From: Flavobacteriales bacterium UBA6057
GTDB lineage: Bacteria; Bacteroidota; Bacteroidia; Flavobacteriales_G; Salibacteraceae
DNA length: 64,000 nucleotides
Assembly: GCA_002428995.1 (NCBI GenBank)
Contig: DIYJ01000005.1
Span: 458,790 to 522,789 of the forward strand
Reading direction: 5' to 3'
Shown here one piece after another: positions 8,467 through 16,879 of this stretch (its first letter is position 1; each line of letters begins with the position of its first letter). The notes beneath the pieces were generated by a model. That model saw nothing but the letters and a program-made list of their open reading frames with translations. It was not told the DNA's origin and ran no database searches. The position numbers and the translations under genes were made by a program.

Positions 8467-9636
8467 ATGGCCTTCTCTCCAAACCTCGCTCAAACCAGTC
8501 CGTTCCCGATGAACATCGAAGTGGACAAAGCCGAGGGCTGCTACATCTGGGATACCAACGGCAAACAATACCTAGACCTGATTTCAGGCATTGCCGTCAC
8601 CAACATCGGGCATCGTCACCCGCATGTGATCCAGGCCATCAAAGATCAGCTGGACCGCTACCAGCACGTGATTCCCTTTGGAGAGTTCTCACAAGCCCCG
8701 CAAAACAAGCTGGCCGACAAGCTTGCTTCCCTCCTGCCCAATTCGCTCAATTGCAGCTACTTCGTAAACTCTGGAACCGAGGCCAACGAAGCAGCCCTGA
8801 AATTGGCCAAGCGTGCCACGGGTCGACATGAGGTAGTCGCCATGAAGCGCAGCTATCACGGAGCCACACATGGCTCGCTGAGCGTGACGGGCAACGAGAT
8901 CAAAAAGCAGCAATTCAGACCTTTCATTCCAGGAACGACCTTCATTGATTTCAACAACCTGGCTGAGCTCAGTCAAATCACTGAGCGCACCGCAGCGGTG
9001 ATCATCGAAATTGTGCAAGGTGATGCCGGAGTTCGCATTCCGGATCGGGAGTACCTGCTGGCGCTTAGGAAGCGTTGCGATGAAGTGGGCGCCCTGCTTA
9101 TTGCGGATGAGATTCAAACCGGGTTTGGAAGGACGGGCAGCTGGTTTGCGTTTGAGCACTTTGGCATTGTACCGGACATCCTCACCATCGCCAAGGGATT
9201 TGGAGGAGGAATGCCAATTGGAGCTTTCATCACTTCGCAAGCGCGCATGAAACTCCTCACACATGACCCGATGCTGGGACACATCACCACTTTTGGCGGC
9301 CATCCTGTGTGTTGCGCAGCTGCGCTGGCCAACATCGAGGTGCTGGAAAGAGAAGACTGGATCGTAAAAGCCGAGGCAAAGGGAGCTTTCCTTCACTCAC
9401 GACTGCAACACCCGAAGATCAAAGAAGTAAGACAGATCGGCCTGATGCTGGCCGTGGAGCTAGAAACCGAGGAACAGGTGGTGGCTTGCATTGATGCACT
9501 GAAGGATCGTGGAATCATTGCCTTCTACTTCCTGAGCAGTCGAAATGCCTTTCGACTCGCACCGCCTCTATGCATTTCTCAAGAAGACCTGAGCGTTGCA
9601 TCCAAGGAGATTCTAAGTGTAATCGAAACACTGTAG
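8467..9636 (+). CDS. class III PLP aminotransferase (acetylornithine/ornithine-type)
   Basis: A 389-residue fold type I aminotransferase. The glycine/Thr phosphate-binding block is NSGTEANEAALKLAKRATG. The cofactor-binding aspartate lies in ADEIQTGFGRTG, and the PLP lysine in IAKGFGGGMPIGAF. Length and motifs match the acetylornithine/ornithine/4-aminobutyrate group; the substrate cannot be fixed without arginine-pathway neighbours, which are absent here. I chose the ATG at 8467. An ATG at 8392 would add 25 residues encoded by the upstream palindromic repeat, with no family similarity. The gene stands alone between the repeat cluster and a T9SS gene. Confidence 0.9.
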   Translation: MAFSPNLAQTSPFPMNIEVDKAEGCYIWDTNGKQYLDLISGIAVTNIGHRHPHVIQAIKDQLDRYQHVIPFGEFSQAPQNKLADKLASLLPNSLNCSYFVNSGTEANEAALKLAKRATGRHEVVAMKRSYHGATHGSLSVTGNEIKKQQFRPFIPGTTFIDFNNLAELSQITERTAAVIIEIVQGDAGVRIPDREYLLALRKRCDEVGALLIADEIQTGFGRTGSWFAFEHFGIVPDILTIAKGFGGGMPIGAFITSQARMKLLTHDPMLGHITTFGGHPVCCAAALANIEVLEREDWIVKAEAKGAFLHSRLQHPKIKEVRQIGLMLAVELETEEQVVACIDALKDRGIIAFYFLSSRNAFRLAPPLCISQEDLSVASKEILSVIETL

Positions 9637-9785
9637 ACCTAGTCCAGGCTGATTGATCCACCCAGAAGGTTCGACAGCATTCCTCTCCAGTAACCAATCA
9701 AGCTTCTCAAAGTGTTGCTCCCAAGTTCAGTTTAAGAAATAGGTTTACATTTCCTTCTGTAACCGAACCCCTTCACCCCATACTC

Positions 9786-11279
9786 ATGCGATTCAAACTT
9801 CTGATCTCGACTGTGCTTGTCATTTTTGCGACACTACTGAATGCAGTTGGACAAACCAGCGCATGCGATCAACTCCATACTTCGGATACCTCCTTCTCCG
9901 GCTGGGAAGCCTTCTACAGTCATTTTGACCTTATCGGCACCTCTGGTCAAGACACTGGCTTTGTAATGGGGAGGCATACCATCATGGATTCAGGACAAGT
10001 AGACTTCTATGCCGACATGATGTTGTCCAAGACGTTCGGACAGAATCCTTATTCCATTCGAATCGGAAACGACAACGTTGGTGCACAGGCCGAACAACTG
10101 CGGTTTCTTCTGCCGGTAACATCCGCGAATCGCTATTTGGTCTACCGGTTTGCGTCCGTCATGCACGACCCCAATCACGTTCCTTCGGACTCTCCTATGT
10201 TCAGATTTCGAATCGTGGACCCAACAAGTGACACTACGTTACTGGCCAATGCGGGTGGTGAAGTCATCATTAATCTCCTGAGTACCTATCCATCTGCGAT
10301 TCCGTCTTCGTTTCTCTTCTTTGGGTATTACACTCCCTGGCTCTCAGGGATTGCAGATCTTTCTGGATTTGTAGGGCAAAATGTGATCATAGAGCTGACG
10401 AATCGCGACTGTGGCTTAGGCGCTCACTTTGGCTATACCTATGTTTCTATGGAGTGTTATGGCGGATTGGACAACCTCTACTGCGAAGACACCTTCACCG
10501 TGGCTGCACCCGAGGGTTTCGAATATGCATGGAGCAATGGGGATACTGCGGCTCAGACCATTTATTATTCAAACAATCAGATCTCGCTGGAAGCATGCAC
10601 CATCACAGATGACTTCCAAAACACTGTGAATGTGCCGTTCACCGCTTCCTTCAACACACAATCCTTCATCGACACCACTGTCTGCGATGATGCCCCGATC
10701 ACCTTCGCAGGCACACTAATAACGGCCACTGGAAACTATGTTGACACCTTAGCGACAAGTTCGGGATGCGATTCGGTGATTAACCTGGTCGTTCAGGTGG
10801 ATTCCATCAACTCGATTGAATTGACGGTGGATTCACTCGGTTCCATCAGCGCTCCTGACGGATTCAACTCCTACCAATGGATTAACTGTGAAGACCTCAG
10901 CTCGGCTTCCGGGTCGATGGACGGCAATGTATTTACTCCAGATTCTTCAGGCAGCTATTCGTTGGTCATCGGCAATGCGTTCTGCGAGGATACGCTTGAG
11001 TGTGTGGAAGTTTCGGTCTTACCGAACGGAATCCAGGATCGGCAAGTCCCTGAAGTAAGGCTTTATCCTAATCCTGCCTCTGAAACGGTCACTATCGAAT
11101 TGCCTCTGAAAGCTCCCTTACCGATCACACTTTCAAACACACTCGGAACCATTGTGATGCGTGATGTACTGAGCGAAGACCGAACGAAGTTGGATGTCTC
11201 TGCGCTGCCTCCAGGCGTCTACTTTTTTACCATTGGTTCGAAGACGCTCGCCACACAACATAGAATCATCATCCAATAA
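9786..11279 (+). CDS. secreted protein with T9SS sorting domain
   Basis: A 497-residue exported protein of unknown activity. The signal peptide covers about 23 residues (ending LNAVGQ). The middle is beta-rich, with cysteine-bearing segments such as NCEDLSS and AFCEDTLECVEV. One of these (TVCDDAPITFAGTLITATGNY) resembles the Ig-like modules of Bacteroidota surface adhesins. The C-terminus is a type A T9SS domain: LYPNPASETVTIEL, then LPPGVYFFTIGSKTL. It is predicted to be surface-attached or released. A bidirectional terminator follows immediately. Confidence 0.82.
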   Translation: MRFKLLISTVLVIFATLLNAVGQTSACDQLHTSDTSFSGWEAFYSHFDLIGTSGQDTGFVMGRHTIMDSGQVDFYADMMLSKTFGQNPYSIRIGNDNVGAQAEQLRFLLPVTSANRYLVYRFASVMHDPNHVPSDSPMFRFRIVDPTSDTTLLANAGGEVIINLLSTYPSAIPSSFLFFGYYTPWLSGIADLSGFVGQNVIIELTNRDCGLGAHFGYTYVSMECYGGLDNLYCEDTFTVAAPEGFEYAWSNGDTAAQTIYYSNNQISLEACTITDDFQNTVNVPFTASFNTQSFIDTTVCDDAPITFAGTLITATGNYVDTLATSSGCDSVINLVVQVDSINSIELTVDSLGSISAPDGFNSYQWINCEDLSSASGSMDGNVFTPDSSGSYSLVIGNAFCEDTLECVEVSVLPNGIQDRQVPEVRLYPNPASETVTIELPLKAPLPITLSNTLGTIVMRDVLSEDRTKLDVSALPPGVYFFTIGSKTLATQHRIIIQ

Positions 11280-11280
11280 A

Positions 11281-11308
11281 AAAGGCCGTGGTTTTCACCA
11301 CAGCCTTT
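11281..11308. terminator. bidirectional terminator between convergent genes
   Basis: AAAGGC(C)GTGG, loop TTTTCA, CCAC(A)GCCTTT. A run of A precedes it and pyrimidines follow it. It serves the T9SS gene (plus) and probably the peroxiredoxin gene (minus). Confidence 0.75.
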
Positions 11309-11331
11309 CCTTTCATATTCGATTGCTCTTC

Positions 11332-11964
11332 TTAGTTCACAGAGAGGTAAGAAGCTACACCCTCGTGAGAAGCAGTCATTGCTGACTCGCCTTTCTGCCA
11401 GTTTGCAGGACAAACTTCTCCGTTTTCTTCGTTGAACTGAAGCGCATCCACCATGCGGATTACTTCATCTACGTTACGACCGAGTGGCATGTCGTTCACC
11501 AGCTGGTGACGCACAACTCCTGACTTGTCGATAAGGAACAGACCACGGTAGGCTACCAGCTCACCTTCGTTGCGAAGCATGTTTTCATCATCGTAGTAGA
11601 AATCCCCTGCCAACACATCATAGTTGTAAGAGATGGTCTTGTTTGTATCTGCAACCACTGGGTAAGTGATTCCCTTGATACCACCTTGCTCTTTTGGCAT
11701 TTGAAGCCATCCCCAGTGACTCTGCTCAGTATCCGTAGAAACAGCTACAACCTCTACGTCACGAGACTTAAATTCTTCCAACTTGGACTGAAACGCATGC
11801 AACTCTGTAGGGCACACAAATGTGAAATCCTTAGGGTAGAAAAACAGAACCACATACTTCTCTCCAATGAACTGATCCAGCGAAAAGCCTTCCACAATTT
11901 CACTTCCGTTAAGAACAGCAGCCGCACTGAACTGAGGTGCCTTCTTTCCAACTAATACTCCCAT
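11332..11964 (-). CDS. typical 2-Cys peroxiredoxin (AhpC/Prx1 type)
   Basis: A 210-residue peroxidase reducing H2O2 and organic hydroperoxides in the cytosol. The peroxidatic cysteine C51 is in DFTFVCPTE, and the resolving cysteine (about C185) is in EVCPANW. The conserved arginine region lies in AYRGLFLIDKSG. The C-terminal tail has the YLSVN end, similar to the flexible YF region of eukaryote-like Prx, which makes the enzyme sensitive to overoxidation; here the tail is not strictly the canonical YF motif. I chose ATG at 11964 (MGVLVGKKAP), where family similarity starts. The longer frame up to 12042 covers the promoter. No ahpF is adjacent, so electrons probably come from thioredoxin. Confidence 0.95.
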   Translation of the reverse strand: MGVLVGKKAPQFSAAAVLNGSEIVEGFSLDQFIGEKYVVLFFYPKDFTFVCPTELHAFQSKLEEFKSRDVEVVAVSTDTEQSHWGWLQMPKEQGGIKGITYPVVADTNKTISYNYDVLAGDFYYDDENMLRNEGELVAYRGLFLIDKSGVVRHQLVNDMPLGRNVDEVIRMVDALQFNEENGEVCPANWQKGESAMTASHEGVASYLSVN

Positions 11965-11996
11965 GATCGATTTTTTATGCGATTTGAATTTGGCCG

Positions 11997-12027
11997 CGAA
12001 AGTATCTTCTGGAAAGGCTCCCATCAA
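11997..12027 (-). promoter_or_regulatory. promoter of the peroxiredoxin gene
   Basis: On the minus strand, TTG (12027-12025), a 20-bp spacer and TACTTTCG (12004-11997), followed by CGGCC. The 13-mer TACTTTCGCGGCC is identical to the one ahead of ndk. Confidence 0.65.
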
Positions 12028-12082
12028 GGTACCCTGACACACCTTTTTATGATTTTAATCAACAGGTTGTGTTAATCAGGTA

Positions 12083-12104
12083 ATTGGATGATCAGTTGAT
12101 TAGA
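12083..12104 (+). repeat. 22-bp inverted repeat, left copy
   Basis: Starts ATTGGATGATCAG. It matches the reverse complement of 12501-12522 at 20 of 22 positions, 396 bp away. The AT-rich GATTAGATGATG style resembles low-complexity spacer repeats seen in Flavobacteria. Confidence 0.65.
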
Positions 12105-12142
12105 TGATGAAGCATCGGTGCCAGTATAAATCCGGCCTTTTT

Positions 12143-12282
12143 CTTTTTGTGGGCACCAGATCGGAGAGAAATTGTGCGTTGGCCTTGCGCAGCGATTTGG
12201 GTGTTTGAAGATCGTAAGAAGTACGAGCGAGTTTCAAATCGCGGCAAGCAAAAAGTTCGATTCGCCATCTGGTCACAAAAAG
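12143..12282. ncRNA. candidate 140-nt structured element (long imperfect palindrome)
   Basis: The outer arms are CTTTTTGTG (12143-12151) with CACAAAAAG (12274-12282) and ACCAGAT (12155-12161) with ATCTGGT (12267-12273), separated by a 3-nt bulge on one side. The inner arms are CTTGC and GCGATTTG (12184-12199), pairing with CAAATCGC and GCAAG (12235-12248). About 29 base pairs are nested in one fold. It may be an RNA, a repeat element with cruciform ends, or a decayed mobile sequence. No expression evidence can be read from sequence. Confidence 0.45.
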
Positions 12283-12303
12283 ATGACAGCCTTGACTTTT
12301 GCT

Positions 12304-12327
12304 CTACTTTGTGTCAAGACAAAGTAG
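12304..12327. repeat. 9-bp perfect hairpin
   Basis: CTACTTTGT, loop GTCAAG, ACAAAGTAG. It stands 21 bp after the long palindrome. It is purine-rich downstream and has no T-run, so it is not a terminator. Similar CTACTTT-GTCAAG-AAAGTAG palindromes occur between genes in many Bacteroidota (general recollection, not checked). Confidence 0.6.
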
Positions 12328-12500
12328 AAAGAGGGCAAGGTCAGTGAACTTTACACTCCCAGTGTTCAAGGATATACTTGCTGATAGGTATTTTTAATGA
12401 CGACATAATTGCCAAATAGCGCTGAGGTTGAATGACGCTTTTCAACTACATCCAGCGACATCGTATGATCCAATGGCTCGATTTCCCAATTATCTGATTT

Positions 12501-12522
12501 TCTAATCAACTCATCATCTAAT
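12501..12522 (-). repeat. 22-bp inverted repeat, right copy
   Basis: Begins TCTAATCAACTCATC on the plus strand; its reverse complement matches 12083-12104 at 20 of 22 positions. It lies 17 bp before the -7 element of ndk. Confidence 0.65.
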
Positions 12523-12538
12523 CCTCCCACGGTATTTC

Positions 12539-12546
12539 TACTTTCG
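12539..12546 (+). promoter_or_regulatory. -7 element of ndk (TACTTTCG)
   Basis: TACTTTCG followed by CGGCC; this 13-mer recurs exactly at the peroxiredoxin promoter. The ATG is 24 bp further on. No TTG is found at the expected -33 position, which falls in the inverted repeat. Confidence 0.5.
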
Positions 12547-12570
12547 CGGCCCGAAACAGAAATCAAGACC

Positions 12571-12990
12571 ATGGCAGGAAATAGAACTTTCACAATGATC
12601 AAGCCTGAGGCAGTAGCAGCAGGACACACAGGAGCAATTCTCGCAAAAATGCAGGCCGCAGGTTTTCGCCTTGTAGCCATGAAAAAAACCAAGCTGGATG
12701 CGGATCGCGCTGGTGCATTCTACGCTGTTCACAGCGAGCGACCATTCTATGGTGAATTGGTAGAATACATGTCTTCCGGTCCCATCATCGCAGCCATCCT
12801 CGAAAAAGACAACGCAGTGCTCGATTTCCGCGCATTGATCGGTGCTACTGATCCATCGGAAGCGGCTGAAGGAACCATCCGCAAGGAGTTCGCTGAATCA
12901 AAGGCGAAGAATGCAGTGCACGGCTCTGACAGCGATGAGAACGCAGAGATCGAAAGCAACTTCTTCTTCTCAGGAAACGAGCGGTTTTAA
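12571..12990 (+). CDS. ndk: nucleoside diphosphate kinase
   Basis: A 139-residue cytosolic enzyme that transfers the gamma phosphate from ATP to NDPs through a phosphohistidine. It starts with the conserved RTFTMIKPEAV. The substrate loop follows (HSERPFYGELVEYMSSGP). The active histidine is H117 in NAVHGSDS, and the C-terminus is FFFSGNERF. Length is normal for the family. The ATG at 12571 begins directly at the domain. The DUF1569 gene follows after 14 bp and is probably cotranscribed, ending at the terminator at 13496-13530. Confidence 0.98.
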   Translation: MAGNRTFTMIKPEAVAAGHTGAILAKMQAAGFRLVAMKKTKLDADRAGAFYAVHSERPFYGELVEYMSSGPIIAAILEKDNAVLDFRALIGATDPSEAAEGTIRKEFAESKAKNAVHGSDSDENAEIESNFFFSGNERF

Positions 12991-13004
12991 GTAACTTCCG
13001 CTCC

Positions 13005-13466
13005 ATGCAACAATGGACGGAAGCCGATTTTAAATCGGCCGGAACAAGACTTCGCGGACTCGAAGCTGACCACAAACCTTTATGGGGCAAGATGAGCCTC
13101 CAGCACATGGTGGAACATCTGGTCGGCTCGTGGCGGATCTCGAATGGTCGCGCCCGGGTGAAGGTGTTGTTGGATGAACAAGAGGTTCAAAGGCGAAGAG
13201 CCTTCCTTGATTCTGATGAACCTTACCCGCGCAACGTTCAAAACCCCGTCTTTGCCGGAGGGTTGCCTCCCTTGCGCAAGCCATCCGTAGAAGCAGCCAT
13301 CGTGCAACTGGAAGACGAGATCAACGCTTTTTTCGAGCATTTCTCCGTCCACCCTGATGCGATCGAGGTTCATCCCATTTTTGGCCCAATGGATCATGAT
13401 CATTGGCTGCGATTTCAGTCCAGGCACATGACGCATCATTTTACGCAATTCGGGCTGATGCCCTGA
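13005..13466 (+). CDS. DUF1569 / DinB-like helical-bundle protein
   Basis: A 153-residue protein of the DinB/YfiT-like four-helix superfamily. The first histidine cluster is MSLQHMVEHLVG; the last is HPIFGPMDHDHWLRFQSRHMTHHFTQFG, which matches the DUF1569 end block (HP.FG.....W....KH..HH..QF). These histidines are placed where DinB-like proteins bind a metal. Biological role is unknown; related enzymes are thiol transferases or metal-dependent isomerases, but this cannot be transferred. The cytoplasmic location is inferred from the lack of a signal peptide. It follows ndk by 14 bp. Confidence 0.75.
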   Translation: MQQWTEADFKSAGTRLRGLEADHKPLWGKMSLQHMVEHLVGSWRISNGRARVKVLLDEQEVQRRRAFLDSDEPYPRNVQNPVFAGGLPPLRKPSVEAAIVQLEDEINAFFEHFSVHPDAIEVHPIFGPMDHDHWLRFQSRHMTHHFTQFGLMP

Positions 13467-13495
13467 GACAGACTTCAGAACATTGAAACAAGTGG

Positions 13496-13530
13496 AACGC
13501 CTCCTGATGCAAAATGCAGGGGGCGTTTTT
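13496..13530 (+). terminator. intrinsic terminator after the ndk-DUF1569 unit
   Basis: AACGCCTCCTG and CAGGGGGCGTT form an 11-bp stem with one G-T pair and a 10-nt loop, followed by a T-run that ends 4 bp before the prfC -7 element. Confidence 0.9.
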
Positions 13531-13533
13531 GAT

Positions 13534-13541
13534 TAGTTTTG
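13534..13541 (+). promoter_or_regulatory. -7 element of prfC (TAGTTTTG)
   Basis: A perfect TAnnTTTG match directly behind the previous gene's terminator, 22 bp before the prfC ATG. The -33 region would lie inside the terminator hairpin and holds no TTG. Confidence 0.5.
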
Positions 13542-13563
13542 CCCCCCTTTCAAAAGGACGATT

Positions 13564-15159
13564 ATGGCACTGAAAGAAGAGATTGAAAAGAGGAAGACGT
13601 TTGCGATCATCTCGCACCCTGATGCGGGTAAAACAACCTTGACGGAAAAGTTCCTCCTGTTTGGTGGTGCCATCCAAACGGCCGGTGCTGTAAAGTCCAA
13701 CAAGATCAAAAAGACTGCTGCCTCCGACTTCATGGAGATCGAACGGCAGCGTGGTATTTCGGTGGCCACTTCGGTCATGAGTTTTGAATACAAGGGCCAC
13801 CTCATCAACCTGTTGGATACACCGGGTCACAAGGATTTTGCGGAAGACACCTACCGAACGCTCACTGCGGTGGACAGTGTGATCTTGGTGGTGGACAGTG
13901 CCAACGGTGTGGAGGAGCAAACGAAAAAGTTGACGGAGGTGTGCCGCATGCGCGATACTCCCATCATCATCTTTGTGAACAAGCTCGACCTTGAGGGACG
14001 TGATCCATTCGACCTGTTGGAGGAACTGGAAAGCTCGCTCAACATCAGCGTTCGACCGCTCACGTGGCCGATCAATAAGGGCAAGGAATTCAAGGGAGTC
14101 TACAACCTTCATGAGAAGCACCTGAACCTCTTCGAGGTGAACAAGACCAAGGTATCAGACGACGTGCTTTCCTTTTCGAACCTCGAAGACCCTGAACTGG
14201 ACAAGCTCCTGGGCGCTGATGCTGATCAGCTGCGTGAAGATGTCGAGTTAATTGATGGCGTCTACGATCGCTTTGAGCGCGAGCCTTACGCCAAAGGTCA
14301 GGTGGCTCCAGTGTTCTTCGGAAGTGCGGTCAACAATTTTGGAGTGAAGGAATTGCTGGATCTGTTCATCGACATTGCGCCTACTCCATTGCCCAGGGAA
14401 AGCAACAAAGGCCCTGTTTCACCCGAACAAAAGGACTTCAGCGGATTCATTTTCAAGATTCACGCAAACCTAGACCCCAATCACCGAGACAGGATTGCCT
14501 TCCTGAGGATTTGCTCGGGAAAGTTTGAGCGCAACAAGTTCTTCCAGCATACCCGGCTCAACAAGAAGCTTCGATTCAGTAGCCCCTACTCCTTCCTGGC
14601 GAGGGAGAAAAGTGTGATTGACGAAGCGTATCCCGGTGATGTGATTGGGCTTTATGACACGGGTAACTTTAAAATTGGCGACACGCTTTCAGAGGGGGAC
14701 GAGTTCCAATTCCAGGGCATTCCCAGCTTCTCGCCCGAAATATTCCGGGAGGTAATCAACACCGATCCTATGAAGTCGAAGCAGTTGGAGAAAGGGGTGC
14801 GACAGTTGACAGATGAAGGCGTTGCTCAGCTTTTCATTCAGCAGCCGGGAAGTAAAAAGATCATTGGTACGGTGGGTGAACTTCAATTTGAAGTGATCAA
14901 GTATCGCCTGAACCATGAATACGGAGCTTCCTGTGATCTGGTACACCGTAGCTTTCATAAAGCATGCTGGATCACCACAGACAACAAGGAACAACTGGAC
15001 GATTTCATGCGCATTAAAGCCGCTGAAGTGGCTCTGGATAAGGATGACAATCCCGTGTTTCTCGCTCCTTCCGCGTGGATGCTGCAAATGGCAGAGGAGG
15101 GTTATCCCGACCTGAAGTTCCATGTGACCTCAGAGTTCAAGACAGCGCAGGAGGCATAG
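13564..15159 (+). CDS. prfC: peptide chain release factor 3
   Basis: A 531-residue translational GTPase that recycles RF1/RF2 from the ribosome after termination. The P-loop is HPDAGKTT (18-25), with G3 DTPGHKDF and G4 NKLD. The bacterial RF3 signature AVKSNKIKKTAASDFMEIERQRGIS is present around residues 45-65, and the EF-Tu-like domain II and RF3-specific domain III follow. Length matches E. coli RF3 (529). The start is fixed by MALKEEIEKRKTFAIISHPDAG. It is monocistronic by spacing. Confidence 0.97.
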   Translation: MALKEEIEKRKTFAIISHPDAGKTTLTEKFLLFGGAIQTAGAVKSNKIKKTAASDFMEIERQRGISVATSVMSFEYKGHLINLLDTPGHKDFAEDTYRTLTAVDSVILVVDSANGVEEQTKKLTEVCRMRDTPIIIFVNKLDLEGRDPFDLLEELESSLNISVRPLTWPINKGKEFKGVYNLHEKHLNLFEVNKTKVSDDVLSFSNLEDPELDKLLGADADQLREDVELIDGVYDRFEREPYAKGQVAPVFFGSAVNNFGVKELLDLFIDIAPTPLPRESNKGPVSPEQKDFSGFIFKIHANLDPNHRDRIAFLRICSGKFERNKFFQHTRLNKKLRFSSPYSFLAREKSVIDEAYPGDVIGLYDTGNFKIGDTLSEGDEFQFQGIPSFSPEIFREVINTDPMKSKQLEKGVRQLTDEGVAQLFIQQPGSKKIIGTVGELQFEVIKYRLNHEYGASCDLVHRSFHKACWITTDNKEQLDDFMRIKAAEVALDKDDNPVFLAPSAWMLQMAEEGYPDLKFHVTSEFKTAQEA

Positions 15160-15287
15160 GCTTTTGCTCTGGTGAACAGCCTCAGCTGTAAAGGGCTTTC
15201 AAAAAGCGGTTGTTGGCGAAAAAAAACCTAGGCTAAAGCCCTTTATTTTCAGGCTTTACAGAGAAATCCAACTCTTCGATTTATTTC

Positions 15288-15295
15288 TATTTTTG
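15288..15295 (+). promoter_or_regulatory. -7 element before the lipoprotein gene (TATTTTTG)
   Basis: A perfect TAnnTTTG followed by CC, 35 bp before the chosen start at 15331. No clear TTG is found at -33. Confidence 0.45.
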
Positions 15296-15330
15296 CCTCG
15301 ATTCAGAATATGTGCTATTATCGCCTTCTC

Positions 15331-16236
15331 ATGAATAAAATCCTAAAACCTATAGCTATCCTCAGCATCCTGGCGACCACGGTTGTCGGGTGTGGTGGTG
15401 AAGGAACCGAGAAAAAGACTGATGTAACTCCAGAGGCGGACTCTACAGCCGTTGAAGACCAGATGTTTGGTATGGATGTGATGTCGTCTAATAACTATCA
15501 GGTCCCCTCTCCGAATGAGCTTTTCCTGATCATCAAGAACAGTGAACTGGAATACAAGGAAGGTATTGTGACCAGTGGTGCTGCGAACTATAATTCCAGC
15601 AAAGCACAGGCACTGAACTTTGGTCGCCTTACGGCAGACATTGCCTACTCTGCTTCTTACGAGAAGTTCCAGGAATCGATCGACAACTTCGAGAACTTGC
15701 GCAAGTTGGCGGGTGAGTTGGGAATCAGCTACGTTTTTGATGAGCTGATGGTAAACCGTGTGAAGAACAACATGGACAATGCCGATTCGCTGGAAATGAT
15801 CTCCAACAACTCTTACATCAACATCGTGAACCTCATGGAGGAAAGCGGTGAGAGTGTAAACCTGTCGATCATCTCAGCGGGTGGTTTTGTGGAGAGCATT
15901 TATATCCTGAGCGAGCTGATTGGTGAGTATGAAGAAGGAAGCGAAGTAATTCAGCGCCTGGCAGACCAGAAGCTGGTGATGGAGAACATTCTCGACTATT
16001 TAAATCAGCACAGCGATGAAGCCAAAGTAGCTGAGGTAGTTTCTGAATTGAAGCCGATCGCTGATGTATTCCTCAACCTGAAAGAAGGCGAAGCTGCTGC
16101 TACCAAAAGCGAGCGCGATGGTAAAATGGTGCTTAGTGGTGGTAAGATCGAGATGAGTAAAGAAGAATTTGACGCCCTGAAAAAGGCTGCTAAAGATTAC
16201 CGTGATTCATTTTCAAATGCCGGTGCCGGTAACTAA
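15331..16236 (+). CDS. lipoprotein of unknown function
   Basis: A 301-residue predicted lipoprotein. The signal peptide MNKILKPIAILSILATTVVGC has a lipobox ending in G-C, followed by a flexible acidic segment. The rest is rich in helices (Leu, Glu, Lys, Asn) with no enzymatic motif visible; a conserved-looking stretch is EESGESVNLSIISAGGFVESIYILSELIG. I preferred ATG at 15331 over 15310, because the extra seven residues (MCYYRLL) would break the signal peptide. It is followed after 9 bp by a second exported protein, and both end at a shared terminator, so they form an operon. Confidence 0.75.
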   Translation: MNKILKPIAILSILATTVVGCGGEGTEKKTDVTPEADSTAVEDQMFGMDVMSSNNYQVPSPNELFLIIKNSELEYKEGIVTSGAANYNSSKAQALNFGRLTADIAYSASYEKFQESIDNFENLRKLAGELGISYVFDELMVNRVKNNMDNADSLEMISNNSYINIVNLMEESGESVNLSIISAGGFVESIYILSELIGEYEEGSEVIQRLADQKLVMENILDYLNQHSDEAKVAEVVSELKPIADVFLNLKEGEAAATKSERDGKMVLSGGKIEMSKEEFDALKKAAKDYRDSFSNAGAGN

Positions 16237-16245
16237 CTAACCCTT

Positions 16246-16779
16246 ATGAAAAAAGCAATCTTTTTGTCCGTATTCCTGTTCGCATCGATGTTCGTTTTTA
16301 CATCGGAAGCGCAAGAATGCAACAACTTTCATAAGCGCAGGTGTGAAGGATCTGACGATCCTGCCATGCGGTATAACAATCAATCCAAGAGCGGCCTCTT
16401 TGTGCTGGGTCATACTTCTGACCTTGTATTTGTAGCACATGCCGGACAGGACTACAGGGTATCCCTCTGTCAGCAGAAATCTGTTGAGGAGCCGCTGAAG
16501 TTCAAGATCCTTGACGGCCGCAGCAAAGAAGTGCTGTTTGACAATGAGCAAATGGACTTTGACGTTCCTACCGAGGAAGGTGAAGAAACAGATGGTTCGT
16601 TGCCAGATTACTTCGAGTTCAGCTGCGATGTCACGCGCAAGATGATCATCCGAATCACAGCTCCAGGCCCACCTCCTTCTGAAGGCGGTAAGAAAAAGCG
16701 TGAAGAACCAGATCCAGAAGATTTGTTCTGCGTTGGAGTTCTGGTAGAATACATGCCTACTCCAAAGCTTGGCTTCTAA
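16246..16779 (+). CDS. exported protein of unknown function
   Basis: A 177-residue protein with a Sec signal peptide (MKKAIFLSVFLFASMFVFTSEAQ). The mature part contains five cysteines, beta-type segments (GLFVLGHTSDLVFVAHAGQDYRVSL), an acidic stretch (EEGEETDGSLPD) and a Pro/Lys-rich insert (PPPSEGGKKKREEPDPED). I recognise no family. It is cotranscribed with the lipoprotein gene 9 bp upstream, which suggests a common envelope role. Confidence 0.7.
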   Translation: MKKAIFLSVFLFASMFVFTSEAQECNNFHKRRCEGSDDPAMRYNNQSKSGLFVLGHTSDLVFVAHAGQDYRVSLCQQKSVEEPLKFKILDGRSKEVLFDNEQMDFDVPTEEGEETDGSLPDYFEFSCDVTRKMIIRITAPGPPPSEGGKKKREEPDPEDLFCVGVLVEYMPTPKLGF

Positions 16780-16801
16780 GGATTTAAACCACAGATAAAA
16801 G

Positions 16802-16834
16802 AAAAGCCGTTATCAAATGATAACGGCTTTTTTT
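16802..16834. terminator. bidirectional terminator between convergent operons
   Basis: AAAAGCCGTTATCA followed by TGATAACGGCTTTT: a 14-bp inverted repeat with a tight loop. The plus strand continues with T to 16834. It can end the plus lipoprotein operon and the minus ATP-grasp operon. Confidence 0.9.
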
Positions 16835-16879
16835 ATGCTCTGACCTTTCGGCTCGATCGGTAAGATTTGAGCCCAGCCT

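Larger units (their letters stand above)
11965..12570. other. gene-free 606-bp interval with nested inverted repeats
   Basis: Between the peroxiredoxin and ndk genes, which are transcribed away from each other. It holds both promoters (minus at 11997-12027, plus at 12539-12546), a 22-bp inverted repeat pair enclosing the middle, a 140-nt foldable element and a separate 9-bp hairpin, each listed separately. A 66-codon open frame (12147-12347) covers the foldable element and has no sign of being a gene. Confidence 0.7.

Noticed and set aside
12147..12347. 66-codon open frame
   Set aside because: It lies over the palindromic element; its translation reflects inverted-repeat DNA, and no start signal or domain is seen.
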